NCBI GenBank assembly: GCA_947579665.1
Contig: OX388344.1
Coordinates: 8,736,346 to 8,800,345, forward strand
Direction of reading: 5' to 3'
DNA from: Sympetrum striolatum
Taxonomy: Eukaryota; Arthropoda; Insecta; Odonata; Libellulidae
Length of the DNA: 64,000 nucleotides
Positions 11,240 through 25,330 of this stretch are shown one piece after another. Positions within the stretch are counted from its first letter, which is position 1. Each line of letters opens with the position of its first letter. Below the pieces are notes generated by a model that saw only the letters and a list, made by a program, of their open reading frames with translations, was not told the origin of the DNA and searched no databases. The position numbers and the translations under genes were made by a program.

Positions 11240-13570
11240 ACAAAATAGGTACAGAAATAGCATTCTTATCCATTTGTACTTAGTTAATTTGAGTTCGCAT
11301 CCCTCGACCAAGCACCATCATTCATCACCACCCTGCTCCATATATCGCATCGTCTTGGCTTCGGAAGTTCATCCAAATGCTGCCGAAAGATAATAATGAA
11401 AGTTAATTATATTTACTTTTGATAACAATTACGAATCACAAAATAGGTACAGCAATAGCATTCTTATCCATTTTTACTTAGTTAATTTGAGTTCGCATCC
11501 CTCGACCAAGCACCATCTACCAGCACCACCCTGCTCTTATATCGCATCGTCATGGCTTCGGAAGTTCATCCAAATGCTGCCGAAAGATAATAATGAAAGT
11601 TAATTATATTTACTTTTGATAACAATGACGAATCACAAAATAGGTAAAGCAATAGCATTCTTATCCATTTGTACTTAGTTAATTTGAGTTCGCATCCCTC
11701 GACCAAGCACCATCATTCATCACCACCCTGCTCCTTATATCGCATCGTCATGGCTTCGGAAGTTCATCCAAATGCTGCCGAAAGATAATAATGAAAGTTA
11801 ATTATATTTACTTTTGATAACAATTACGAATCACAAAATAGGTACAGCAATAGCATTCTTATCCATTTTTACTTAGTTAATTTGAGTTCGCATCCCTCGA
11901 CCAAGCACCATCTACCAGCACCACCCTGCTCCTTATATCGCATCGTCATGGCTTCGGAAGTTCATCCAAATGCTGCCGAAAGATAATAATGAAAGTTAAT
12001 TATATTTACTTTTGATAACAATTACGAATCACAAAATAGGTACAGCAATAGCATTCTTATCCATTTGTACTTAGTTAATTTGAGTTCGCATCCCTCGACC
12101 AAGCACCATCATTCATCACCACCCTGCTCCTTATATCGCATCGTCATGGCTTCGGAAGTTCATCCAAATGCTGCCGAAAGATAATAATGAAAGTTAATTA
12201 TATTTACTTTTGATAACAATTACGAATCACAAAATAGGTACAGCAATAGCATTCTTATCCATTTTTACTTAGTTAATTTGAGTTCGCATCCCTCGACCAA
12301 GCACCATCTACCAGCACCACCCTGCTCCTTATATCGCATCGTCATGGCTTCGGAAGTTCATCCAAATGCTGCCGAAAGATAAGAATGAAAGTTAATTATA
12401 TTTACTTTTGATAACAATGACGAATCACAAAATAGGTACAGCAATAGCATTCTTATCCATTTGTACTTAGTTAATTTGAGTTCGCATCCCTCGACCAAGC
12501 ACCATCTCTCAGCACCACCCTGCTCCTTATATCGCATCTTCATGGCTTCGGAAGTTCATCCAAATGCTGCCAAAAGATAATAATGAAAGTTAATTATATT
12601 TACTTTTGATAACAATTACGAATCACAAAATAGGTACAGCAATAGCATTCTTATCCATTTGTACTTAGTTAATTTGAGTTCGCATCCCTCGACCAAGCAC
12701 CATCTTTCAGCACCACCCTGCTCTTATATCGCATCGTCATGGCTTCGGAAGTTCATTCAAATGCTGCCGAAAGATAATAATGAAAGTTAATTATATTTAC
12801 TTTTGATAACAATTACTAATCACAAAATAGGTACAGCAATAGCATTCTTATCCATTTTTACTTAGTTAATTTGAGTTCGCATCCCTCGACCAAGCACCAT
12901 CATTCATCACCACCCTGCTCCTTATATCGCATCGTCATGGCTTCGGATGTTCATCCAAATGCTGCCGAAAGATAATAATGAAAGTTAATTATATTTACTT
13001 TTGATAACAATGACGAATCACAAAATAGGTACAGCAATAGCATTCTTATCCATTTGTACTTAGTTAATTTGAGTTCGCATCCCTCGACCAAGCACCATCA
13101 TTCATCACCACCCTGCTCCTTATATCGCATCGTCATGGCTTCGGAAGTTCATCCAAATGCTGCCGAAAGATAATAATGAAAGTTAATTATATTTACTTTT
13201 GATAACAATTACGAATCACAAAATAGGTACAGCAATAGCATTCTTATCCATTTTTACTTAGTTAATTTGAGTTCGCATCCCTCGACCAAGCACCATCTAC
13301 CAGCCCCACCCTGCTCCTTATATCGCATCGTCATGGCTTCGGAAGTTCATCCAAATGCTGCCGAAAGATAAGAATGAAAGTTAATTATATTTACTTTTGA
13401 TAACAATGACGAATCACAAAATAGGTACAGCAATAGCATTCTTATCCATTTGTACTTAGTTAATTTGAGTTCGCATTCCTCGACCAAGCACCATCTCTCA
13501 GCACCACCCTGCTCCTTATATCGCATCGTCATGGCTTCGGAAGTTCATCCAAATGCTGCCGAAAGATAAT
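11240..13570. repeat. Higher-order paralog block, copy 1 of 4
   Basis: The block is defined by an ordered set of rare variants: ACAGAAATAG, then CGTCTTGGC, then GGTAAAGC, then CATCTTCATGG, then a TCTCAG monomer 989 bp further on. The same order and spacing recur at offsets 20,897, 33,667 and 49,403 bp. A private change, CTCCATATATCG near 11340, is seen only in this copy. Confidence 0.85.
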
Positions 13571-13613
13571 AATGAAAGTTAATTATATTTACTTTTGATA
13601 ACAATTACGAATC

Positions 13614-16600
13614 ACAAAATAGGTACAGCAATAGCATTCTTATCCATTTGTACTTAGTTAATTTGAGTTCGCATCCCTCGACCAAGCACCAACTTTCAGC
13701 ACTACCCTGCTCTTATATCGCATCGTCATGGCTTCGGAAGTTCATTCAAATGCTGCCGAAAGATAATAATGAAAGTTAATTATATTTACTTTTGATAACA
13801 ATTACTAATCACAAAATAGGTACAGCAATAGCATTCTTATCCATTTGTACTTAGTTAATTTGAGTTCGCATCCCTCGACCAAGCACCATCTACCAGCACC
13901 ACCCTGCTCCTTATATCGCATCGTCATGGCTTCGGAAGTTCATCCAAATGCTGCCGAAAGATAAGAATGAAAGTTAATTATATTTACTTTTGATAACAAT
14001 GACGAATCACAAAATAGGTACAGCAATAGCATTCTTCTCCATTTGTACTTAGTTAATTTGAGTTCGCATCCCTCGACCAAGCACCATCATTCATCACCAC
14101 CCTGCTCCTTATATCGCATCGTCATGGCTTCGGAAGTTCATCCAAATGCTGCCGAAAGATAATAATGAAAGTTAATTATATTTACTTTTGATAACAATTA
14201 CGAATCACAAAATAGGTACAGCAATAGCATTCTTATCCATTTGTACTTAGTTAATTTGAGTTCGCATCCCTCGACCAAGCACCATCATTCATCACCACCC
14301 TGCTCCTTATATCGCATCGTCATGGCTTCGGATGTTCATCCAAATGCTGCCGAAAGATAATAATGAAAGTTAATTATATTTACTTTTGATAACAATGACG
14401 AATCACAAAATAGGTACAGCAATAGCATTCTTATCCATTTGTACTTAGTTAATTTGAGTTCGCATCCCTCGACCAAGCACCATCATTCATCACCACCCTG
14501 CTCCTTATATCGCATCGTCATGGCTTCGGAAGTTCATCCAAATGCTGCCGAAAGATAATAATGAAAGTTAATTATATTTACTTTTGATAACAATTACGAA
14601 TCACAAAATAGGTACAGCAATAGCATTCTTATCCATTTTTACTTAGTTAATTTGAGTTCGCATCCCTCGACCAAGCACCATCTACCAGCCCCACCCTGCT
14701 CCTTATATCGCATCGTCATGGCTTCGGAAGTTCATCCAAATGCTGCCGAAAGATAAGAATGAAAGTTAATTATATTTACTTTTGATAACAATGACGAATC
14801 ACAAAATAGGTACAGCAATAGCATTCTTATCCATTTGTACTTAGTTAATTTGAGTTCGCATCCCTCGACCAATCACCATCTCTCAGCACCACCCTGCTCC
14901 TTATATCGCATCGTCATGGCTTCGGAAGTTCATCCAAATGCTGCCGAAAGATAATAATGAAAGTTAATTATATTTACTTTTGATAACAATTACGAATCGC
15001 AAAATAGGTACAGCAATAGCATTCTTATCCATTTGTACTTAGTTAATTTGAGTTCGCATCCCTCGACCAAGCACCAACTTTCAGCACTACCCTGCTCTTA
15101 TATCGCATCGTCATGGCTTCGGAAGTTCATCCAAATGCTGCCGAAAGATAATAATGAAAGTTAATTATATTTACTTTTGATAACAATGACGAATCACAAA
15201 ATAGGTACAGCAATAGCATTCTTATCCATTTGTACTTAGTTAATTTGAGTTCGCATCCCTCGACCAAGCACCATCATTCATCACCACCCTGCTCCTTATA
15301 TCGCATCGTCATGGCTTCGGAAGTTCATCCAAATGCTGCCGAAAGATAATAATGAAAGTTAATTATATTTACTTTTAAAACAATTACGAATCACAAAATA
15401 GGTACAGCAATAGCATTCTTATCCATTTTTACTTAGTTAATTTGAGTTCGCATCCCTCGACCAAGCACCATCTACCAGCACCACCCTGCTCCTTATATCG
15501 CATCGTCATGGCTTCGGAAGTTCATCCAAATGCTGCCGAAAGATAAGAATGAAAGTTAATTATATTTACTTTTGATAACAATGACGAATCACAAAATAGG
15601 TACAGCAATAGCATTCTTATCCATTTGTACTTAGTAAATTTGAGTTCGCATCCCTCGACCAAGCACCATCATTCATCACCACCCTGCTCCTTATATCGCA
15701 TTGTCATGGCTTCGGAAGTTCATCCAAATGCTGCCGAAAGATAATAATGAAAGTTAATTATATTTACTTTTGATAACAATTACGAATCACAAAATAGGTA
15801 CAGCAATAGCATTCTTATCCATTTGTACTTAGTTAATTTGAGTTCGCATCCCTCGACCAAGCACCATCATTCATCACCACCCTGCTCCTTATATCGCATC
15901 GTCATGGCTTCGGATGTTCATCCAAATGCTGCCGAAAGATAATAATGAAAGTTAATTATATTTACTTTTGATAACAATGACGAATCACAAAATAGGTACA
16001 GCAATAGCATTCTTATCCATTTGTACTTAGTTAATTTGAGTTCGCATCCCTCGACCAAGTACCATCATTCATCACCACACTGCTCCTTATATCGCATCGT
16101 CATGGCTTCGGAAGTTCATCCAAATGCTGCCGAAAGATAATAATGAAAGTTAATTATATTTACTTTTGATAACAATGACGAATCACAAAATAGGTACAGC
16201 AATAGTATTCTTATCCATTTGTACTTAGTTAATTTGAGTTCGCATCCCTCGACCAAGCACCATCATTCATCACCACCCTGCTCCTTATATCGCATCGTCA
16301 TGGCTTCGGAAGTTCATCCAAATGCTGCCGAAAGATAATAATGAAAGTTAATTATATTTACTTTTGATAACAATTACGAATCACAAAAAAGGTACAGCAA
16401 TAGCATTCTTATCCATTTGTACTTAGTAAATTTGAGTTCGCATCCCTCGACCAAGCACCATCATTCATCACCACCCTGCTCCTTATATCGCATCGTCATG
16501 GCTTCGGAAGTTCATCCAAATGCTGCCGAAAGATAATAATGAAAGTTAATTATATTTACTTTTGATAACAATTACGAATCACAAAATAGGTACAGCAATA

Positions 16601-16885
16601 GCATTCTTATCCATTTTTACTTAGTTAATTTGAGTTCGCATCCCTCGACCAAGCACCATCATTCATCACCACCCTGCTCCTTATATCGCATCGTCATGGC
16701 TTCGGATGTTCATCCAAATGCTGCCGAAAGATAATAATGAAAGTTAATTATATTTACTTTTGATAACAATGACGAATCACAAAATAGGTACAGCAATAGC
16801 ATTCTTATCCATTTGTACTTAGTTAATTTGAGTTCGCATCCCTCGACCAAGCACCATCATTCATCACCACCCTGCTCCTTATATC
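13614..16885. repeat. 3272-bp tandem duplication, first copy
   Basis: This copy spans 16 full monomers plus the 107-bp monomer. It matches the next 3272 bp marker for marker: AACTTTCAGC at 13691/16963, GACCAATCACC near 14868/18140, AATCGCAAAA near 14995/18267, CCACACTGC near 16075/19347, TCACAAAAAA at 16381/19653, and the short-monomer junction at 16885/20157. The only differences I noticed were a T near 15700 here and a C near 18702 in the other copy. Copy B (47.28-50.55 kb) has this segment once only. Confidence 0.93.
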
Positions 16886-16931
16886 ACAAAATAGGTACAG
16901 CAATAGCATTCTTATCCATTTGTACTTAGTT
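16825..16931. repeat. Truncated 107-bp monomer (91-bp internal deletion), copy 1
   Basis: The monomer runs directly from CCTTATATC (monomer position 61) to ACAAAATAGG (153), losing 91 bp including the dyad element and both TTCGG/CCGAA arms. The two sides share the triplet ATC, so a short-microhomology deletion is the simplest origin. The same scar occurs at four other places, evidently by descent. Confidence 0.95.
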
Positions 16932-19900
16932 AATTTGAGTTCGCATCCCTCGACCAAGCACCAACTTTCAGCACTACCCTGCTCTTATATCGCATCGTCA
17001 TGGCTTCGGAAGTTCATTCAAATGCTGCCGAAAGATAATAATGAAAGTTAATTATATTTACTTTTGATAACAATTACTAATCACAAAATAGGTACAGCAA
17101 TAGCATTCTTATCCATTTGTACTTAGTTAATTTGAGTTCGCATCCCTCGACCAAGCACCATCTACCAGCACCACCCTGCTCCTTATATCGCATCGTCATG
17201 GCTTCGGAAGTTCATCCAAATGCTGCCGAAAGATAAGAATGAAAGTTAATTATATTTACTTTTGATAACAATGACGAATCACAAAATAGGTACAGCAATA
17301 GCATTCTTCTCCATTTGTACTTAGTTAATTTGAGTTCGCATCCCTCGACCAAGCACCATCATTCATCACCACCCTGCTCCTTATATCGCATCGTCATGGC
17401 TTCGGAAGTTCATCCAAATGCTGCCGAAAGATAATAATGAAAGTTAATTATATTTACTTTTGATAACAATTACGAATCACAAAATAGGTACAGCAATAGC
17501 ATTCTTATCCATTTGTACTTAGTTAATTTGAGTTCGCATCCCTCGACCAAGCACCATCATTCATCACCACCCTGCTCCTTATATCGCATCGTCATGGCTT
17601 CGGATGTTCATCCAAATGCTGCCGAAAGATAATAATGAAAGTTAATTATATTTACTTTTGATAACAATGACGAATCACAAAATAGGTACAGCAATAGCAT
17701 TCTTATCCATTTGTACTTAGTTAATTTGAGTTCGCATCCCTCGACCAAGCACCATCATTCATCACCACCCTGCTCCTTATATCGCATCGTCATGGCTTCG
17801 GAAGTTCATCCAAATGCTGCCGAAAGATAATAATGAAAGTTAATTATATTTACTTTTGATAACAATTACGAATCACAAAATAGGTACAGCAATAGCATTC
17901 TTATCCATTTTTACTTAGTTAATTTGAGTTCGCATCCCTCGACCAAGCACCATCTACCAGCCCCACCCTGCTCCTTATATCGCATCGTCATGGCTTCGGA
18001 AGTTCATCCAAATGCTGCCGAAAGATAAGAATGAAAGTTAATTATATTTACTTTTGATAACAATGACGAATCACAAAATAGGTACAGCAATAGCATTCTT
18101 ATCCATTTGTACTTAGTTAATTTGAGTTCGCATCCCTCGACCAATCACCATCTCTCAGCACCACCCTGCTCCTTATATCGCATCGTCATGGCTTCGGAAG
18201 TTCATCCAAATGCTGCCGAAAGATAATAATGAAAGTTAATTATATTTACTTTTGATAACAATTACGAATCGCAAAATAGGTACAGCAATAGCATTCTTAT
18301 CCATTTGTACTTAGTTAATTTGAGTTCGCATCCCTCGACCAAGCACCAACTTTCAGCACTACCCTGCTCTTATATCGCATCGTCATGGCTTCGGAAGTTC
18401 ATCCAAATGCTGCCGAAAGATAATAATGAAAGTTAATTATATTTACTTTTGATAACAATGACGAATCACAAAATAGGTACAGCAATAGCATTCTTATCCA
18501 TTTGTACTTAGTTAATTTGAGTTCGCATCCCTCGACCAAGCACCATCATTCATCACCACCCTGCTCCTTATATCGCATCGTCATGGCTTCGGAAGTTCAT
18601 CCAAATGCTGCCGAAAGATAATAATGAAAGTTAATTATATTTACTTTTAAAACAATTACGAATCACAAAATAGGTACAGCAATAGCATTCTTATCCATTT
18701 TTCCTTAGTTAATTTGAGTTCGCATCCCTCGACCAAGCACCATCTACCAGCACCACCCTGCTCCTTATATCGCATCGTCATGGCTTCGGAAGTTCATCCA
18801 AATGCTGCCGAAAGATAAGAATGAAAGTTAATTATATTTACTTTTGATAACAATGACGAATCACAAAATAGGTACAGCAATAGCATTCTTATCCATTTGT
18901 ACTTAGTAAATTTGAGTTCGCATCCCTCGACCAAGCACCATCATTCATCACCACCCTGCTCCTTATATCGCATCGTCATGGCTTCGGAAGTTCATCCAAA
19001 TGCTGCCGAAAGATAATAATGAAAGTTAATTATATTTACTTTTGATAACAATTACGAATCACAAAATAGGTACAGCAATAGCATTCTTATCCATTTGTAC
19101 TTAGTTAATTTGAGTTCGCATCCCTCGACCAAGCACCATCATTCATCACCACCCTGCTCCTTATATCGCATCGTCATGGCTTCGGATGTTCATCCAAATG
19201 CTGCCGAAAGATAATAATGAAAGTTAATTATATTTACTTTTGATAACAATGACGAATCACAAAATAGGTACAGCAATAGCATTCTTATCCATTTGTACTT
19301 AGTTAATTTGAGTTCGCATCCCTCGACCAAGTACCATCATTCATCACCACACTGCTCCTTATATCGCATCGTCATGGCTTCGGAAGTTCATCCAAATGCT
19401 GCCGAAAGATAATAATGAAAGTTAATTATATTTACTTTTGATAACAATGACGAATCACAAAATAGGTACAGCAATAGTATTCTTATCCATTTGTACTTAG
19501 TTAATTTGAGTTCGCATCCCTCGACCAAGCACCATCATTCATCACCACCCTGCTCCTTATATCGCATCGTCATGGCTTCGGAAGTTCATCCAAATGCTGC
19601 CGAAAGATAATAATGAAAGTTAATTATATTTACTTTTGATAACAATTACGAATCACAAAAAAGGTACAGCAATAGCATTCTTATCCATTTGTACTTAGTA
19701 AATTTGAGTTCGCATCCCTCGACCAAGCACCATCATTCATCACCACCCTGCTCCTTATATCGCATCGTCATGGCTTCGGAAGTTCATCCAAATGCTGCCG
19801 AAAGATAATAATGAAAGTTAATTATATTTACTTTTGATAACAATTACGAATCACAAAATAGGTACAGCAATAGCATTCTTATCCATTTTTACTTAGTTAA

Positions 19901-20157
19901 TTTGAGTTCGCATCCCTCGACCAAGCACCATCATTCATCACCACCCTGCTCCTTATATCGCATCGTCATGGCTTCGGATGTTCATCCAAATGCTGCCGAA
20001 AGATAATAATGAAAGTTAATTATATTTACTTTTGATAACAATGACGAATCACAAAATAGGTACAGCAATAGCATTCTTATCCATTTGTACTTAGTTAATT
20101 TGAGTTCGCATCCCTCGACCAAGCACCATCATTCATCACCACCCTGCTCCTTATATC
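16886..20157. repeat. 3272-bp tandem duplication, second copy
   Basis: Near-identical to the preceding 3272 bp. The exchange point lies between 16886, just after the 91-bp deletion scar, and 16962, where AACTTTCAGC first shows that the sequence has jumped back to the 13.69-kb position. Exchange within aligned satellite sequence explains the register being kept. Its near identity to copy 1 and its absence from copy B suggest that it is younger than the 33.7-kb duplication, or that copy B lost it. Confidence 0.93.
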
Positions 20158-20203
20158 ACAAAATAGGTACAGCAATAGCATTCTTATCCATTTGTACTTA
20201 GTT
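20097..20203. repeat. Truncated 107-bp monomer, copy 2
   Basis: Same deletion scar as at 16825, exactly 3272 bp later. The following monomer has the ATTCAT hexamer, as it does after the 22974 and 50492 copies. This junction therefore keeps the ancestral right flank, while the 16825 copy has a recombined one. Confidence 0.95.
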
Positions 20204-22973
20204 AATTTGAGTTCGCATCCCTCGACCAAGCACCATCATTCATCACCACCCTGCTCCTTATATCGCATCGTCATGGCTTCGGAAGTTCATCCAAATGCTG
20301 CCGAAAGATAATAATGAAAGTTAATTATATTTACTTTTGATAACAATGACGAATCACAAAATAGGTACAGCAATAGCATTCTTATCCATTTGTACTTAGT
20401 TAATTTGAGTTCGCATCCCTCGACCAAGCACCATCATTCATCACCACCCTGCTCCTTATACCGCATCGTCATGGCTTCGGAAGTTCATCCAAATGCTGCC
20501 GAAAGATAATAATGAAAGTTAATTATATTTACTTTTGATAACAATGACGAATCACAAAATAGGTACAGCAATAGCATTCTTATCTATTTGTACTTAGTTA
20601 ATTTGAGTTCGCATCCCTCGACCAAGCACCATCATTCATCACCACCCTTCTCCTTATATCGCATCGTCATGGCTTCGGAAGTTCATCCAAATGCTGCCGA
20701 AAGATAATAATGAAAGTTAATTATATTTACTTTTGATAACAATTACGAATCACAAAATAGGTACAGCAATAGCATTCTTATCCATTTGTACTTAGTTAAT
20801 TTGAGTTCGCATCCCTCGACCAAGCACCATCTTTCAGCACCAGCCAGCTCCTTATATCACATCGTTATGGCTTCGGAAGTTCATCCAAATGCTGCCGAAA
20901 GATAATAATGAAAGTTAATTATATTTACTTTTAAAACAATTACGAATCACAAAATAGGTACAGCAATAGCATTCTTATCCATTTTTACTTAGTTAATTTG
21001 ACTTCGCATCCCTCGACCAAGCACCATCTACCAGCACCACCCTGCTCCTTATATCGCATCGTCATGGCTTCGGAAGTTCATCCAAATGCTGCCGAAAGAT
21101 AAGAATGAAAGTTAATTATATTTACTTTTGATAACAATGACGAATCACAAAATAGGTACAGCAATAGCATTCTTATCCATTTGTACTTAGTTAATTTGAG
21201 TTCGCATCCCTCGACCAAGCACCATCATTCATCACCACCCTGCTCCTTATATCGCATCGTCATGGCTTCGGAAGTTCATCCAATTGCTGCCGAAAGATAA
21301 TAATGAAAGTTAATTATATTTACTTTTGATAACAATTACGAATCACAAAATAGGTACAGCAATAGCATTCTTATCCATTCGTACTTAGTTAATTTGAGTT
21401 CGCATCCCTCGACCAAGCACCATCATTCATCACCACCCTGCTCCTTATATCGCATCGTCATGGCTTCGGATGTTCATCCAAATGCTGCCGAAAGATAATA
21501 ATGAAAGTTAATTATATTTACTTTTGATAACAATGACGAATCACAAAATAGGTACAGCAATAGCATTCTTATCCATTTGTACTTAGTTAATTTGAGTTCG
21601 CATCCCTCGACCAAGCACCATCATTCATCACCACCCTGCTCCTTATATCGCATCGTCATGGCTTCGGAAGTTCATCCAAATGCTGCCGAAAGATAATAAT
21701 GAAAGTTAATTATATTTACTTTTGATAACAATGACGAATCACAAAATAGGTACAGCAATAGCATTCTTATCCATTTGTACTTAGTTAATTTGAGTTCGCA
21801 TCCCTCGACCAAGCACCATCATTCATCACCACCCTGCTCCTTATATCGCATCGTCATGGCTTCGGAAGTTCATCCAAATGCTGCCGAAAGATAAGAATGA
21901 AAGTTAATTATATTTACTTTTGATAACAATGACGAATCACAAAATAGGTACAGCAATAGCATTCTTATCCATTTGTACTTAGTTAATTTGAGTTCGCATC
22001 CCTCGACCAAGCACCATCATTCATCACCACCCTGCTCCTTATATCGCATCGTCATGGCTTCGGAAGTTCATCCAAATGCTGCCGAAAGATAATAATGAAA
22101 GTTAATAATATTTACTTTTGATAACAATTACGAATCACAAAATAGGTACAGCAATAGCATTCTTATCCATTTGTACTTAGTTAATTTGAGTTCGCATCCC
22201 TCGACCAAGCACCATCATTCATCACCACCCTGCTCCTTATATCGCATCGTCATGGCTTCGGAAGTTCATCCAAATGCTGCCGAAAGATAATAATGAAAGT
22301 TAATTATATTTACTTTTGATAACAATTACGAATCACAAAATAGGTACAGCAATAGCATTCTTATCCATTTGTACTTAGTTAATTTGAGTTCGCATCCCTC
22401 GACCAAGCACCATTATTCATCACCACCCTGCTCCTTATATCGCATCGTCATGGTTCGGAAGTTCATCCAAATGCTGCCGAAAGATAATAATGAAAGTTAA
22501 TTATATTTACTTTTGATAACAATTACGAATCACAAAAAAGGTACAGCAATAGCATTCTTATCCATTTGTACTTAGTAAATTTGAGTTCGCATCCCTCGAC
22601 CAAGCACCATCATTCATCACCACCCTGCTCCTTATATCGCATCGTCATGGCTTCGGAAGTTCATCCAAATGCTGCCGAAAGATAATAATGAAAGTTAATT
22701 ATATTTACTTTTGATAACAATTACGAATCACAAAATAGGTACAGCAATAGCATTCTTATCCATTTTTACTTAGTTAATTTGAGTTCGCATCCCTCGACCA
22801 AGCACCATCATTCATCACCACCCTGCTCCTTATATCGCATCGTCATGGCTTCGGATGTTCATCCAAATGCTGCCGAAAGATAATAATGAAAGTTAATTAT
22901 ATTTACTTTTGATAACAATGACGAATCACAAAATAGGTACAGCAATAGCATTCTTATCCATTTGTACTTAGTT

Positions 22974-23080
22974 AATTTGAGTTCGCATCCCTCGACCAAG
23001 CACCATCATTCATCACCACCCTGCTCCTTATATCACAAAATAGGTACAGCAATAGCATTCTTATCCATTTGTACTTAGTT
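22974..23080. repeat. Truncated 107-bp monomer, copy 3
   Basis: Same scar, 2877 bp after the 20097 copy. Its right flank leads to the TTGATCC, TTTCGAATC and CCCACGACC variants also found after the 50492 copy (offset 27,518). Confidence 0.95.
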
Positions 23081-25330
23081 AATTTGAGTTCGCATCCCTC
23101 GACCAAGCACCATCATTCATCACCACCCTGCTCCTTATATCGCATCGTCATGGCTTCGGAAGTTCATCCAAATGCTGCCGAAAGATAATAATGAAAGTTA
23201 ATTATATTTACTTTTGATAACAATGACGAATCACAAAATAGGTACAGCAATAGCATTCTTATCCATTTGTACTTAGTTAATTTGAGTTCGCATCCCTCGA
23301 CCAAGCACCATCATTCATCACCACCCTGCTCCTTATATCGCATCGTCATGGCTTCGGAAGTTGATCCAAATGCTGCCGAAAGATAATAATGAAAGTTAAT
23401 TATATTTACTTTTGATAACAATTTCGAATCACAAAATAGGTACAGCAATAGCATTCTTATCCATTTGTACTTAGTTAATTTGAGTTCGCATCCCACGACC
23501 AAGCACCATCATTCATCACCACCCTGCTCCTTATATCGCATCGTCATGGCTTCGGAAGTTCATCCAAATGCTGCCGAAAGATAATAATGAAAGTTAATTA
23601 TATTTACTTTTGATAACAATTACGAATCACAAAATAGGTACAGCAATAGCATTCTTATCCATTTGTACTTAGTTAATTTGAGTTCGCATCCCTCGACCAA
23701 GCACCATCATTCATCACCACCCTGCTCCTTATATCGCATCGTCATGGCTTCGGAAGTTCATCCAAATGCTGCCGAAAGATAATAATGAAAGTTAATTATA
23801 TTTACTTTTGATAACAATGACGAATCACAAAATAGGTACAGCAATAACATTCTTATCCATTTGTACTTAGTTAATTTGAGTTCGCATCCCTCGACCAAGC
23901 ACCATCTTTCACCACCAGCCAGCTCCTTATATCACATTGTCATAGCTTCGGAAGTTCATCCAAATGCTGCCGAAAGATAAGAATGAAAGTTAATTATATT
24001 TACTTTTGATAACAATGACGAATCACAAAATAGGTACAGCAATAGCATTCTTATCCATTTGTACTTAGTTAATTTGAGTTCGCATCCCTCGACCAAGCAC
24101 CATCATTCATCACCACCCTGCTCCTTATATCGCATCGTCATGGCTTCGGAAGTTCATCCAATTGCTGCCGAAAGATAATAATGAAAGTTAATTATATTTA
24201 CTTTTGATAACAATTACGAATCACAAAATAGGTACAGCAATAGCATTCTTATCCATTCGTACTTAGTTAATTTGAGTTCGCATCCCTCGACCAAGCACCA
24301 TCATTCATCACCACCCTGCTCCTTATATCGCATCGTCATGGCTTCGGATGTTCATCCAAATGCTGCCGAAAGATAATAATGAAAGTTAATTATATTTACT
24401 TTTGATAACAATGACGAATCACAAAATAGGTACAGCAATAGCATTCTTATCCATTTGTACTTAGTTAATTTGAGTTCGCATCCCTCGACCAAGCACCATC
24501 ATTCATCACCACCCTGCTCCTTATATCGCATCGTCATGGCTTCGGAAGTTCATCCAAATGCTGCCGAAAGATAATAATGAAAGTTAATTATATTTACTTT
24601 TGATAACAATGACGAATCACAAAATAGGTACAGCAATAGCATTCTTATCCATTTGTACTTAGTTAATTTGAGTTCGCATCCCTCGACCAAGCACCATCAT
24701 TCATCACCACCCTGCTCCTTATATCGCATCGTCATGGCTTCGGAAGTTCATCCAAATGCTGCCGAAAGATAAGAATGAAAGTTAATTATATTTACTTTTG
24801 ATAACAATGACGAATCACAAAATAGGTACAGCAATAGCATTCTTATCCATTTGTACTTAGTTAATTTGAGTTCGCATCCCTCGACCAAGCACCATCATTC
24901 ATCACCACCCTGCTCCTTATATCGCATCGTCATGGCTTCGGAAGTTCATCCAAATGCTGCCGAAAGATAATAATGAAAGTTAACAATATTTACTTTTGAT
25001 AACAATTACGAATCACAAAATAGGTACAGCAATAGCATTCTTATCCATTTGTACTTAGTTAATTTGAGTTCGCATCCCTCGACCAAGCACCATCATTCAT
25101 CACCACCCTGCTCCTTATATCGCATCGTCATGGCTTCGGAAGTTCATCCAAATGCTGCCGAAAGATAATAATGAAAGTTAATTATATTTACTTTTGATAA
25201 CAATTACGAATCACAAAATAGGTACAGCAATAGCATTCTTATCCATTTGTACTTAGTTAATTTGAGTTCGCATCCCTCGACCAAGCACCATTATTCATCA
25301 CCACCCTGCTCCTTATATCGCATCGTCATG

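Larger units (their letters stand above)
19577..25330. repeat. 2877-bp tandem duplication with complementary internal losses
   Basis: Shared markers: TCACAAAAAA at 19653/22530, the short monomer at 20097/22974, CAATTGCTGC at 21281/24159, CATTATTCAT at 22411/25289 and the 1-bp-short TGGTTCGG at 22451/25329. The offset is 2877-2878 bp (14 monomers plus the short one) except for one internal stretch. Between the short monomer and CAATTGCTGC the two units differ. The first holds TATCTATTTG (20581) and CACATCGTTATGG (about 20858). The second holds TTGATCC (about 23362) and CACATTGTCATAG (about 23934). Copy B has all four of these in one run. Confidence 0.85.

Noticed and set aside
16886..16962. 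The 107-bp monomer as an out-of-register breakpoint of the 3272-bp duplication
   Set aside because: Considered at first, but copy B has the same scar without that duplication. The deletion is therefore older and the exchange was in register just to its right.
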